Source: Acholeplasmatales bacterium
GTDB taxonomy: Bacteria > Bacillota_I > Bacilli_A > Acholeplasmatales > Anaeroplasmataceae
DNA length: 39,867 nucleotides
Assembly (NCBI GenBank): GCA_017454375.1
Contig: JAFTDB010000023.1
Coordinates: 1 to 39,867, forward strand
Direction of reading: 5' to 3'
Positions within the stretch are counted from its first letter, which is position 1; every line of letters begins with the position of its first letter. A model generated the notes under the pieces. The model was not told where the DNA came from, searched no databases, and was given only the letters and a program-made list of their open reading frames with translations. Of this stretch, positions 17,721 to 26,042 are shown one piece after another. The position numbers and the translations under genes were made by a program.

Positions 17721-18667
17721 TCAATTTATTAAATTTCATCTTAGCTATTGATTCAACATTAGTTGCCGTACTGGTTGTTATTGGTGTAGTGATTATTGTA
17801 TTGGCAGTAGCAATATTTATTGTAAGTTACTACAATAAGAATAAAAAGAAAGAGGAAGAAAAAGCTCCAGAAAAACCAAAACCAGTTAAGGAAGAGCCTG
17901 TTAAACTTACTCCTGAGGAGAAACAAGCAATCAAGGAAGAAAAGGCTAAAGCTAGAGAAGAAAACGAAAAGCATGAGGCTAATAGAAGAGTTAAGGCTTT
18001 ATCTGAATTAGCAATTGAAAGAAGAAATGATTATTTCGTTGCTGAAGATCCTAATGGTGTTGAGGCTGTTGGCATTATCTTCAATAAGAAGAGTAAGGTT
18101 TATATGTTTGGACCTAAGGGCTACAAGCTAAATGTTGGTGATGTTGTAATCGTAAAGGATTTATCTGGAATCGATAGACAAGTACCAGTAGTAGTTCCTA
18201 ACAGAATGGTTAATGAAGCTGATTTAGTTCAACCATTTAAGGATATTGAAGATATCGTATATCAAACAAGTGCTAGGGTTGATTATAATCCAGTTGAGGT
18301 TAAGGAAGAGCCTAAGGCTGATATTAAGGAAGTTGATGTAGCATTCTTCTATGATAGTAGAGTTGAAGAATATGAGGCTCATGAGGTAACTAGAAATCAA
18401 GAAGAAATCAATCAAGAGGTTAATAAGCTTCTTGAAGAAAATAATGTTACATATGAAGTCCTTGATAAAAAAGAATTTGATGAACAATATCCATATATTG
18501 ATTTAGTTAGATTTGAACTATCTGATGTAACATTTGTAGATGGCGCTGGAAACAAGAAATATTACAGCTTAGAGCGTAACCAAGAAGAAATCTTAAAGGA
18601 ATCTAAAAAGCTTTTAAGAGAAAATGAAGTTAAAACTAATAAGGCTGATGCCGAGGAAATTGATTAA
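17717..18667 (+). CDS. Membrane-anchored protein with PSP1/RicT-like domain
   Basis: A 316-aa protein not recognised as a named family. A single hydrophobic helix at about 13-38 (VAVLVVIGVVIIVLAVAIFI) is followed by a charged Lys/Glu/Pro stretch (40-90), so the bulk is probably cytoplasmic. Residues about 114-182 (AVGIIFNKKSKVYMFGPKG, VGDVVIVKDLSG, then NEADLVQPFKDIEDIV) resemble from memory the N-terminal part of PSP1/RicT (YaaT), where VVGVRFKKAGKIYYF and VGDxVIVE segments occur. The C-terminal third has two copies of an RNQEEI(N/L)xExxKLLxEN helix at about 226-242 and 287-303. It overlaps tcdA by 4 bases and is 15 bases before the next gene, so all three form an operon. Function unknown. 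The domain match needs a profile search. Confidence 0.7.
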   Translation: MINLLNFILAIDSTLVAVLVVIGVVIIVLAVAIFIVSYYNKNKKKEEEKAPEKPKPVKEEPVKLTPEEKQAIKEEKAKAREENEKHEANRRVKALSELAIERRNDYFVAEDPNGVEAVGIIFNKKSKVYMFGPKGYKLNVGDVVIVKDLSGIDRQVPVVVPNRMVNEADLVQPFKDIEDIVYQTSARVDYNPVEVKEEPKADIKEVDVAFFYDSRVEEYEAHEVTRNQEEINQEVNKLLEENNVTYEVLDKKEFDEQYPYIDLVRFELSDVTFVDGAGNKKYYSLERNQEEILKESKKLLRENEVKTNKADAEEID

Positions 18668-18682
18668 TAAGGGGTGGATGAA

Positions 18683-19726
18683 ATGAAAGATACAAATACT
18701 ATTGTTTTATTTGATAAGGCAAGTAACCAATATAAGGTAATTAAATTTAATGATGAAAATAAATGGGTAGCTGATGAAATTGAAAAGCTTGTTTTAGAAA
18801 AAGGTGTAGAACCTAAAGCTGAAGAGCCTGTAAAGGAACCGGAACCAGCTCCAGTTGAAGAAGTTAAAGCTCCTAAATACAAATTAACATTTGATAACCA
18901 AGGACATGGTGAAACTTTAGATCCACAAGAAGACCTAGAAGCAGTTCCTACTGAATTACCTCTACTTCATGAGGAAGGATTTGAATTTAAAGGCTGGGCT
19001 TTAGAGCCTAACGCAGAAGAGTTAGTAGATTTAGGCTTAGAGCTTCAAGCTGATACTACACTTTATGCTTTATGGGAAGAAATTCCACAACCACAACCAG
19101 AGCCAGAACCAGTTGAGGAAGCTGATGATGACGATGATGATAAGGATGAGGCAGAATCAGATACACAAATCACATATAATGAAGAAACTCATACTTATAC
19201 AGTAATTAGAAAGAAAAGAGCATACGAAGGTAGAATTTGTGTTGCTTCTAAAGAAAATAAAGAGTTCTATAACCAAGTTAAGAATAGATTATTATCTTAT
19301 GGCTTAACAAGTAGAATTTCTAAGCAAGGTGAAAAATTCAGACTTAAAAAAGAACAATTAGCACAAATTAAATTTACTGCTAAACAAATGGTTTTATACC
19401 TTGCTTTAGATCCAAAACAATTTGAAGGCTCTAAGTATGTTGGTAAGGATGTATCTAATAAAAAGACATACGCTGATACACCATTCCAATACAAAACTAA
19501 GAGTGAGAGAAAAACTCAATGGATGCTAGAATTAGTAGACTTATTAGCTCAAAATAAGAAGCTAGAATTTGTTGAAGGCTATAAGGATAAAGACTTTGCT
19601 AAAGATTATCCATTTATGGATGAACAAGGCTTAATTGATAAAGGCTATTTAACTATTAGTGAAAAGACAGTAACTGAAATTAAACAAGTAGAAGCTGACG
19701 CTGAAGGCGAAGAGGAAGCTGAATAA
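18683..19726 (+). CDS. Cytoplasmic InlB_B-like repeat protein with unrecognised C-terminal domain
   Basis: A 347-aa protein with no signal peptide or membrane helix. Residues 1-45 form a small domain, then an acidic Pro-rich linker. An InlB_B-like (Listeria-Bacteroides repeat) unit lies at about 66-133 (KLTFDNQGHGE ... FEFKGWALEPN ... TTLYALWEE). A Pro/Glu/Asp linker with six Asp in a row separates it from a C-terminal domain at about 160-330 containing RICVASKENKEFYNQVKNRLLSY and MVLYLALDPKQFEGSKY. I recall similar segments in uncharacterised Bacillota proteins but no named family. ATG 18683 follows AGGGGTGG; an in-frame GTG at 18674 is less likely. Such repeats are usually extracellular, so a cytoplasmic setting is odd. 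It is the third gene of the tcdA operon. Confidence 0.72.
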   Translation: MKDTNTIVLFDKASNQYKVIKFNDENKWVADEIEKLVLEKGVEPKAEEPVKEPEPAPVEEVKAPKYKLTFDNQGHGETLDPQEDLEAVPTELPLLHEEGFEFKGWALEPNAEELVDLGLELQADTTLYALWEEIPQPQPEPEPVEEADDDDDDKDEAESDTQITYNEETHTYTVIRKKRAYEGRICVASKENKEFYNQVKNRLLSYGLTSRISKQGEKFRLKKEQLAQIKFTAKQMVLYLALDPKQFEGSKYVGKDVSNKKTYADTPFQYKTKSERKTQWMLELVDLLAQNKKLEFVEGYKDKDFAKDYPFMDEQGLIDKGYLTISEKTVTEIKQVEADAEGEEEAE

Positions 19727-19733
19727 GATATTT

Positions 19734-19758
19734 AAGGGATGGCAAACATCCCTTTTAT
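19734..19758 (+). terminator. Intrinsic terminator of the tcdA operon
   Basis: Stem AAGGGATG / CATCCCTT with loop GCAAA, followed by TTATA; the T-run is short. Confidence 0.75.
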
Positions 19759-19759
19759 A

Positions 19760-19788
19760 TTGTATTTTTATAGTAAATAAGATAGAAT
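19760..19788 (+). promoter_or_regulatory. Promoter of the Sel1-repeat gene
   Basis: TTGTAT, 17 bases, TAGAAT. The -10 lies within a short inverted repeat AAGATA-GAA-TATCTT (19779-19793). The ATG is 29 bases downstream of the -10. Confidence 0.55.
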
Positions 19789-19816
19789 ATCTTATAAGGG
19801 AAAAGGATGTGATTGT

Positions 19817-21097
19817 ATGGCAGAATATACAATAAATAAATATCGTACGTTATTTGTTCGTGCCAAAGAATTATATCTAGAAGAAAAATATGAAGAAGCT
19901 GTTACCTTACTTGAATTAATTGTTAAAAACGATGAAACAGGCTATGAAGCCATGTTTATTTTGGGTAAGATTTATTATTATGGCTTAAATGGTAGCGTTA
20001 ATTATGATGCAGCATTTAAGCATTTATTAGTAGCGGCTATGAACAAGAATATAGAGGCTGCATACCTAGTTGGCTTATGCTGTTATTATGGTAGAGGTAC
20101 TGAGGTGGATCCTACCCAAGCTATTTCATGGTTTGAGATTGCCGCAAAGAACTCACATACAAAAGCACAGTACTATATGGGCCTTTCTTATTTTGAGGGT
20201 AAAGGTGCCTTTAAAAACATTAATTTAGCCCTAAAATGGTTCTTAATAGCGGCTAAATCAAAGGATGTAGAATCAATGGTAAAAGCCGGAGATTGCTACG
20301 AAATGCTATCTAAGCACCACCATGCCGCAACTATGTATCTAGCTGCCGCAATAGAAAATGATGCCTATGCCTGTGAGAAGATAGCTGATTATTATTTAAA
20401 TGGCTTAGGTATAAACAAAAATACAGAAAATGCCTTATATTTCTATAAAAAAGGCTATGAAAATAAAAACTACAATTGTGCCTATAAGCTAGGCTTAATC
20501 TATGTAGCTGGTGAGATAATTAATACTAATTATTCAAGAGCCTTTGAGTACTTTGAAGAGGCTTCAAATAGCGGAAATAAGGATGCAATGTACGAGCTTG
20601 CTAAGATGTATTATAGAGGCTTAGGCTGTAAGGTAAGCTATAAGATGACACTTAGCCTATTAAAGTCTCAGGCATTAGAAAATTTTCCTAAGGCATTAAG
20701 CCTTTTAGGTGATATTTACCAGCATCCAGAAAGCTCATTTATTGAAGAAGATCCTGTAACTGCCAAGAATTATTGGGTTAAGGCCTCAGAGCTTGGTGAT
20801 GGATATGCTATGTGTAAGCTTGGATTCTGTTATGAGACTGGATATGGTGTATTAAAGCCTAACCTAAGAATGGCTTATGACTGGTATCGTTTAGCTAGTC
20901 AAAATGATTATCCTGAGGCTAAGGCTGAGCTTAAGAGATTTAGTAGAAATCTAGTTGGAAAAATCAAATTAACGGGTACTCCAAAGACAATTGAAAGACA
21001 TATAAATAGTGAGACATTAGTAGTGAGCAAAAACAAGGAAAATGCCACTGAAGAGGCTAAGACTTTAGAACCTGAAAAAGATGCTGAAGCTGAGTAG
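19817..21097 (+). CDS. Sel1-like/TPR repeat protein
   Basis: A 426-aa protein built of about nine Sel1-like helical repeats at residues 15-345 (pattern AxxxLGxxYxxGxG....A..W...AA), for example AAYLVGLCCYYGRGTEVDPTQAISWFEIAA and AQYYMGLSYFEGKG. It ends in a charged tail rich in Glu and Ala. It has no signal peptide or membrane helix. Sel1 proteins are scaffolds that hold protein complexes; the partner is unknown. It has its own promoter and terminators on both sides, so it is monocistronic, though it lies next to the other two uncharacterised cytoplasmic/membrane proteins. The ATG is preceded by AAGGA at a rather long spacing. Confidence 0.88.
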   Translation: MAEYTINKYRTLFVRAKELYLEEKYEEAVTLLELIVKNDETGYEAMFILGKIYYYGLNGSVNYDAAFKHLLVAAMNKNIEAAYLVGLCCYYGRGTEVDPTQAISWFEIAAKNSHTKAQYYMGLSYFEGKGAFKNINLALKWFLIAAKSKDVESMVKAGDCYEMLSKHHHAATMYLAAAIENDAYACEKIADYYLNGLGINKNTENALYFYKKGYENKNYNCAYKLGLIYVAGEIINTNYSRAFEYFEEASNSGNKDAMYELAKMYYRGLGCKVSYKMTLSLLKSQALENFPKALSLLGDIYQHPESSFIEEDPVTAKNYWVKASELGDGYAMCKLGFCYETGYGVLKPNLRMAYDWYRLASQNDYPEAKAELKRFSRNLVGKIKLTGTPKTIERHINSETLVVSKNKENATEEAKTLEPEKDAEAE

Positions 21098-21148
21098 TCC
21101 ACACGCAAATATTTTTAATCAAAAAATATAAAATAATCAAATTTAAGT

Positions 21149-21187
21149 AAAACGCTAGGAAAACTTTATAGCGTTTTCTTTTTTTGT
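21149..21187 (+). terminator. Intrinsic terminator after the Sel1-repeat gene
   Basis: Stem AAAACGCTA / TAGCGTTTT with an 11-base loop, followed by CTTTTTTT. Confidence 0.88.
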
Positions 21188-21201
21188 ATAGTTAATATAG
21201 T

Positions 21202-21230
21202 TTGACAATTTGCATTAAAAATGATATATT
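21202..21230 (+). promoter_or_regulatory. Strong promoter of the fakA operon
   Basis: Consensus -35 TTGACA, 17 bases, TATATT with an upstream TG-A (extended -10). It is the best promoter in the window. The transcript would have a leader of about 90 bases before the fakA ATG. Confidence 0.85.
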
Positions 21231-21240
21231 TTTAGTGCGT

Positions 21241-21274
21241 GCGTTTATACGCCACTAGTTATATAATAACTAGT
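21241..21274 (+). promoter_or_regulatory. Leader hairpins in the fakA 5' untranslated region
   Basis: Close to the predicted transcription start are a small stem GCGT / ACGC (21241-21252) and a perfect 9-bp inverted repeat ACTAGTTAT-ATA-ATAACTAGT (21254-21274). No T-run follows. It could be a repressor site just downstream of the promoter or an RNA stabiliser. No known riboswitch class is recognised. Confidence 0.5.
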
Positions 21275-21329
21275 TTAAAAATTGAAATTAAGACAAGTTT
21301 ACATAGAGAGATTTATAAGGAGAATTATT

Positions 21330-22976
21330 ATGAGCGTAAGCAGTGTAGATGTTGCACTATTTAAGAAAATGATGATTAATGGTGCGATCAATTTGCAAAA
21401 TCATAGAGCTGACGTTGACCAGCTAAACGTATTCCCAGTTCCAGATGGAGATACTGGTACTAACATGTCAATGACTATCACTTCAGGTATAAGAGAAATC
21501 GAAGCTTGTGAATCAAGCTCAATTATAGATAACGCAAAAGTATTATCTCGTGGTGCTTTAATGGGTGCCAGAGGTAACTCAGGTGTAATCCTATCACAAT
21601 TCTTCCGTGGATTTTATGTAGGATTAAAGGAATTACAACATAACTTTTTAAATGTTGAAGACTTTATTAACTGTTTAGATTCAGGTTGTAAGATTGCTTA
21701 TAAGGCAGTTATGACTCCAATTGAAGGTACAATCCTAACAGTTATTAGAGAAGCAGTTGAAAATGTAAAGAATATGACTGATGGCTTCTCAAGCATCGAT
21801 GATTTACTAGATGCTTATGTACATGAAGCTTCTAAGTCACTTGCTAATACACCTAATTTATTACCAGTTTTAAAAGAAGCTAAGGTAGTAGACTCAGGTG
21901 GTGCTGGTTTCTTGAGTATCATTGAGGGTATGAACCTTGCATTAAAGGGTGAAATCCTTGAAGTATCTGATGGAAAGAAAGAAGAAAAATCTAAAGAAGT
22001 TAAGTTCAGAAATCTATACAAGGTTTCATTAGTAGTTGAACTTAAAAAGCCAAGCTATTTTGATGCTAAAGAATTAAAGGCTTCATTATCACTTTTAGGT
22101 GACACAGTTGGTGTAACTAAGGAAGATGGTAACGTAAATATCCACCTTAACACTAACCGTCCAGGTAGAGCTTTAGAGTTAGTTTTAAAGGTTGGTACTC
22201 TTCTAAATATTGAAATTGATAACCGTAAGGTTCTACAATTTAAGCCTGCTGAAGAAGCTCCAAAGGCAGAAGCTAAACCAGAGGCTAAACCTGCAGAGGA
22301 AACAGCTGGTCCAAAGAAAGACTTTGCATTAATTGCTGTATGCTTCGGTAGCGGTATTGTAGAAACATTTAAAGAACTTGGTGTTGATTATGTAATTGAA
22401 GGTGGTCAAACAATGAACCCTTCAACAGAAGCATTCGTAGATGCTATTAAGAAAGTAAATGCTAAGAATGTAATTATCATTCCAAACAACGGTAACGTTG
22501 TTATGGCTGCTAAACAAGCTTCTAGCATGGTTAAGGATTGCAACGTAGAAGTTATCTTAGCTAAGACAATTGCTCAAGGCTACGCTTCACTAGTTGCTTA
22601 CAATCCTGAAGCTACAATGGAAGAAAATTTAGAAGCTATGGGTGCTCAAATTGCTAATGTAACATCAGGCGAAATTACTTACTCTATTAGAGATACTGAA
22701 ATTGGTGGTGTAAAGATTGCATCAGGCGATTATATGGGTATTTCTAATGGTGAAATCTTAGTTTCTAAGGCTAAGAAGGATGAAGTTTTACATGACTTAT
22801 TATCAAGAATAATAACTGATGATTCTGAAGTCATTACATTATTCTACGGAAAAGATGTAAAGGATGAAGAAGTAGCATTAGTAGAAAAGATATGTTTAGA
22901 TATCAACTCTAACTTAGATGTTGAACTAATAAGTGGACAACAAGATATTTACTCATATATAATTGCTGTTGAATAA
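21330..22976 (+). CDS. fakA: Fatty acid kinase FakA (YloV, DAK2 domain)
   Basis: A 548-aa kinase that phosphorylates FakB-bound fatty acids to acyl-phosphate, feeding PlsX/PlsY in phospholipid synthesis. The DhaL-like domain (about 1-200) contains the nucleotide/Mg site NVFPVPDGDTGTNM at 33-46 and GALMGARGNSGVILSQ. A middle domain and an Ala/Pro/Glu-rich linker of about 25 residues (APKAEAKPEAKP) come next, then the EDD/FakA C-terminal domain (GGQTMNPSTEAFVDAI, IIIPNNGNVVMAA). ATG 21330 has AAGGAGA and aligns with family N-termini; the in-frame upstream codon at 21282 lacks a site. No fakB or asp23 (yloU) homologue is adjacent, though yloU usually precedes yloV. A hairpin separates it from recG. 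Confidence 0.93.
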   Translation: MSVSSVDVALFKKMMINGAINLQNHRADVDQLNVFPVPDGDTGTNMSMTITSGIREIEACESSSIIDNAKVLSRGALMGARGNSGVILSQFFRGFYVGLKELQHNFLNVEDFINCLDSGCKIAYKAVMTPIEGTILTVIREAVENVKNMTDGFSSIDDLLDAYVHEASKSLANTPNLLPVLKEAKVVDSGGAGFLSIIEGMNLALKGEILEVSDGKKEEKSKEVKFRNLYKVSLVVELKKPSYFDAKELKASLSLLGDTVGVTKEDGNVNIHLNTNRPGRALELVLKVGTLLNIEIDNRKVLQFKPAEEAPKAEAKPEAKPAEETAGPKKDFALIAVCFGSGIVETFKELGVDYVIEGGQTMNPSTEAFVDAIKKVNAKNVIIIPNNGNVVMAAKQASSMVKDCNVEVILAKTIAQGYASLVAYNPEATMEENLEAMGAQIANVTSGEITYSIRDTEIGGVKIASGDYMGISNGEILVSKAKKDEVLHDLLSRIITDDSEVITLFYGKDVKDEEVALVEKICLDINSNLDVELISGQQDIYSYIIAVE

Positions 22977-22979
22977 TTT

Positions 22980-23006
22980 GGTTGGGCATTAGCTCAACCT
23001 ATTTTT
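22980..23006 (+). terminator. Hairpin with short T-run between fakA and recG
   Basis: Stem GGTTGGGC / GCTCAACC (one G-T pair) with loop ATTA, followed by TATTTTTC. It probably gives partial termination, lowering recG and plsX relative to fakA. Confidence 0.55.
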
Positions 23007-23021
23007 CTAGAGGGTGGAAAA

Positions 23022-25013
23022 ATGGTTAAGCTTTCAGATATTAAGGGTGTTGGTCCTAAAAGACTTGAAGCCCTTTATCAAAACGGAATAGATACAATAA
23101 AAAGTTTAATTTTTTCTTTTCCTCTAAGATATACCATTTATGAAGAATCATACGAGGATTTTGTAAATGGTAACGACACTGTAATAAGCGGTGTAGTTGA
23201 CTCAAATCCTGTACTTATTAAGTATAGAACTGTAAATGCTATTATATTTTATATAATAGCGCATCATAAGAGATATAAATGTATCGTATTCTCAGGTGAA
23301 TATTTAAGGACTAAAATAAGGCCTAACACAATTATCTTATTATATGGTAAATACAATAAGCAAAAACATGAAATACAGGTTAAAAAGGTCTTTAGCGAAG
23401 AATTTCAATCTAAAATAGAATGTGATTATAAAATTAAGGATGTTCCTAATTTTTTCATTTCTAATACTTTAGAAAAGGTGTTTAGTCAAAATGTAATAAT
23501 TAGCGAATACATGCCTCAAGATTTAATTAATAAATATAGACTATATCCAATTGATAAATATTTATATGCTTCACATTTTCCTAAAAATAAGGATGAAGTA
23601 AAAGAAGTTTTAAGAAGAAGAAAATATGAAGAATTCTTCTGGTATAGCCTAAGATTGCATTCTTTAAAACAGACAAGAAATCTAGAAACTAAGTCACCTA
23701 GAATTATAGATTCTGGCTTCATGAAGCAGTTTTTAGGTAACATTGAATTTGAATTTACACCTGATCAGCTAAATGTTTTAAAGGAAATTAAAACTGATGT
23801 TTTATCTGATAAGGTATTAAATAGATTACTTCAAGGTGATGTAGGATCTGGAAAAAGTATTGTAGCCTATACCTTTATGGCTATGATAGTCTCTTCAAAA
23901 TATCAGGTTGCTTATATGGCTCCAACTGAGATTTTAGCTAGACAGGTATTTGAGGATTTAAAGAAATATTATAAGAATTTAGATGTAAAAATAGAATTAT
24001 TAACATCTTCTATAAAACAAAAAGAAAAAAATGATATTTATACTAGATTATCAGAAGGTAGAATTGATATAATTGTAGGTACACATGCCTTAATAGAGGA
24101 TAAGGTTGTATTTTCTAATTTAGGCGGTGTAGTAATTGATGAACAGCATAGATTTGGTGTAAATGCTAGAGGAAAGCTTGCCAGCAAATATAAGGGTGTA
24201 GATGCCTTATATATGAGTGCTACACCAATTCCTAGAAGCTTAGGCTTATCATTTTTTGGAGATTTAGATATATCATCTATTCATACAATGCCTGTGGGTA
24301 GAAAAAAGGTTACAACAAGAATTGTTGATGACCATAATTTTGATAAGATGATATCATTTATAGATACAGAAATAGATGGTGGACATCAGGCGTATGTTGT
24401 TTGTCCATCTATAGTTGATGTAGACAATCCAACAATCAGTGTTGAGAGGTGCCTACAAATATTTTCTGAGGCACTTCCAAATAGAAAAATTGGTTTCATA
24501 CATGGAAAATTAGATAATCAAACTAAAAATCAAACTATGAATGATTTTATAAATAATAAGTATGATATCTTGATTTCTACAACCATTATTGAGGTCGGTG
24601 TGAATATAAAAAATGCCACAGTGATGGTAATTATGGATGCCCATAGATTTGGACTTGCAACCTTACACCAGCTACGTGGTAGAGTTGGTAGATCAAGCTT
24701 TAAATCTTATTGCTTTTTAGTATCAAATGATGAAGAAAATGAAAGGCTAAAGGCAATAGAGGGTGAAAGTGATGGCTTTAATATAGCTGAAATAGATTTC
24801 CGTCTTCGTGGACCTGGAGATTATTTCGGAACTGAACAGAGTGGATTTAATAATTTCTTATATTCTTCATTTGAAGAGGACTACAAAATATTTTTATGTG
24901 CTAATAAGGATGCACAAGAGTATTTTAAAAAGTATGAAAATAAAGAATATAGTAGTAAAATATTTGATGAGATATTAATTTACAATCTTGAAAAGATTGG
25001 TAAAGCTAATTAG
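23022..25013 (+). CDS. recG: ATP-dependent DNA helicase RecG
   Basis: A 663-aa helicase that reverses stalled replication forks and branch-migrates Holliday junctions. The N-terminal wedge/OB region (1-240) begins with IKGVGPKRLEALYQNGI. Helicase motifs: GDVGSGKSIVAY (I), APTEILARQ (Ia), DEQHRFG (II), SATPIPRSL (III), TTIIEVGVNIKNATVMVI (V) and HQLRGRVGRS (VI). The C-terminal DFRLRGPGDYFGTEQSG is the RecG TRG-type region. The length is close to the usual 680. AGAGGGTGG precedes the ATG. The plsX AGGAGG site overlaps its stop, so the two are linked in one operon, as in Bacillus subtilis where fapR lies between. Confidence 0.97.
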   Translation: MVKLSDIKGVGPKRLEALYQNGIDTIKSLIFSFPLRYTIYEESYEDFVNGNDTVISGVVDSNPVLIKYRTVNAIIFYIIAHHKRYKCIVFSGEYLRTKIRPNTIILLYGKYNKQKHEIQVKKVFSEEFQSKIECDYKIKDVPNFFISNTLEKVFSQNVIISEYMPQDLINKYRLYPIDKYLYASHFPKNKDEVKEVLRRRKYEEFFWYSLRLHSLKQTRNLETKSPRIIDSGFMKQFLGNIEFEFTPDQLNVLKEIKTDVLSDKVLNRLLQGDVGSGKSIVAYTFMAMIVSSKYQVAYMAPTEILARQVFEDLKKYYKNLDVKIELLTSSIKQKEKNDIYTRLSEGRIDIIVGTHALIEDKVVFSNLGGVVIDEQHRFGVNARGKLASKYKGVDALYMSATPIPRSLGLSFFGDLDISSIHTMPVGRKKVTTRIVDDHNFDKMISFIDTEIDGGHQAYVVCPSIVDVDNPTISVERCLQIFSEALPNRKIGFIHGKLDNQTKNQTMNDFINNKYDILISTTIIEVGVNIKNATVMVIMDAHRFGLATLHQLRGRVGRSSFKSYCFLVSNDEENERLKAIEGESDGFNIAEIDFRLRGPGDYFGTEQSGFNNFLYSSFEEDYKIFLCANKDAQEYFKKYENKEYSSKIFDEILIYNLEKIGKAN

Positions 25014-25025
25014 GAGGACATATTT

Positions 25026-26042
25026 ATGATAAGAATCGGAATTGATGCCAATGGTGGAGATAAGGGTGTTACATCTACAGTACCTGGCGCACTAAGAGCT
25101 TTAAAGGAATTTCCAGAGCTTGAAATAGTATTTTATGGAGATGAAAACAAAATAAAGCCACTTTTAACTAATATGGATAGAATCAGTATTGTTCATACTG
25201 ATAAGACTATGGATATGGGTGAAAAGAACCCCGTTAGAGCTGTAAGAGCTGGTAAGGATTCATCTTTATGTATGGCTATGCAAGCTGCTAAGGATGATGA
25301 GGTAGACGCAGTTGTAACAAGCGGTCCAACTCAAGGTGTAGTAATGGCTGCCCATGTAATCATTAGAAGATTAAAACAAATGGAAAGAGTAGCTTTATGT
25401 CCAATTATTCCTAATATGGATGGTAAGGGTAGATTAATGCTAGATGTTGGTGCTAACGTTGAATTAAGACCAGAGCATCTAGGAGAATTCGCTATCTTCG
25501 CCACAGTAGCTGCAAAAGAAGTATTAAATATTGAAAATCCAACAGTTGGTTATTTAAATATCGGTAGCGAGCCTGGTAAGGGCCGTGAGCTTGATAAGGA
25601 AGTTTATGAATATTTATCTAATTTAGAAGGTATTAACTTCTATGGTAATATCGAAGCTGATCAGGTTATCGATTCTCCAGTTGACATTATTTTAACTGAA
25701 GGATATGGCGGAAATATCTGCCTTAAAGCTTTAGAAGGTACTGCTAAAGGTATGGGCAAGATGCTAAAACAAGAAATCAAGAGCTCAATTGGTGGTATGA
25801 TTGGCTATTTATTCATGCGTAAGGCTTTAAAGAGATTTGCCAAGAGAATGGACTCAAAAGAGGTTGGTGGTGCCATGATTTTTGGTATCAACAAGCCAGT
25901 TATTAAGGCTCATGGTAATTCTGATGAATATGCATACTATAGCGCTATTAAACAAGCAATTAAAATGGTAGATTCTAATTTGATTGAAAAGGTATTAGAA
26001 AAGCTACCTAAGAAAGAAGAATCTGAAGATGATGGAGAATAA
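25026..26042 (+). CDS. plsX: Phosphate acyltransferase PlsX
   Basis: A 338-aa enzyme interconverting acyl-ACP and acyl-phosphate, the acyl donor for PlsY in phosphatidic acid synthesis. Family blocks seen: IGIDANGGDKG at the start (usually DAMGGD), VTSGPTQGVVMAA, the ALCPIIPNMDGKGRLMLDVGAN stretch, YLNIGSEPGKG, FYGNIEADQVI and LTEGYGGNICLKALEGTAKGM. The length is normal. TAGGAGG precedes the ATG. The gene overlaps rnc by 14 bases. In many Bacillota it is followed by fabD, fabG and acpP, absent here; beside fakA this fits membrane lipid made from imported fatty acids (inference). Confidence 0.96.
   Translation: MIRIGIDANGGDKGVTSTVPGALRALKEFPELEIVFYGDENKIKPLLTNMDRISIVHTDKTMDMGEKNPVRAVRAGKDSSLCMAMQAAKDDEVDAVVTSGPTQGVVMAAHVIIRRLKQMERVALCPIIPNMDGKGRLMLDVGANVELRPEHLGEFAIFATVAAKEVLNIENPTVGYLNIGSEPGKGRELDKEVYEYLSNLEGINFYGNIEADQVIDSPVDIILTEGYGGNICLKALEGTAKGMGKMLKQEIKSSIGGMIGYLFMRKALKRFAKRMDSKEVGGAMIFGINKPVIKAHGNSDEYAYYSAIKQAIKMVDSNLIEKVLEKLPKKEESEDDGE

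Noticed and set aside
17700..17740. UGA read as Trp (Mollicutes-type code)
   Set aside because: UGA ends tcdA, trmFO and xerC exactly where the families end and overlaps the next starts; Trp is UGG throughout.
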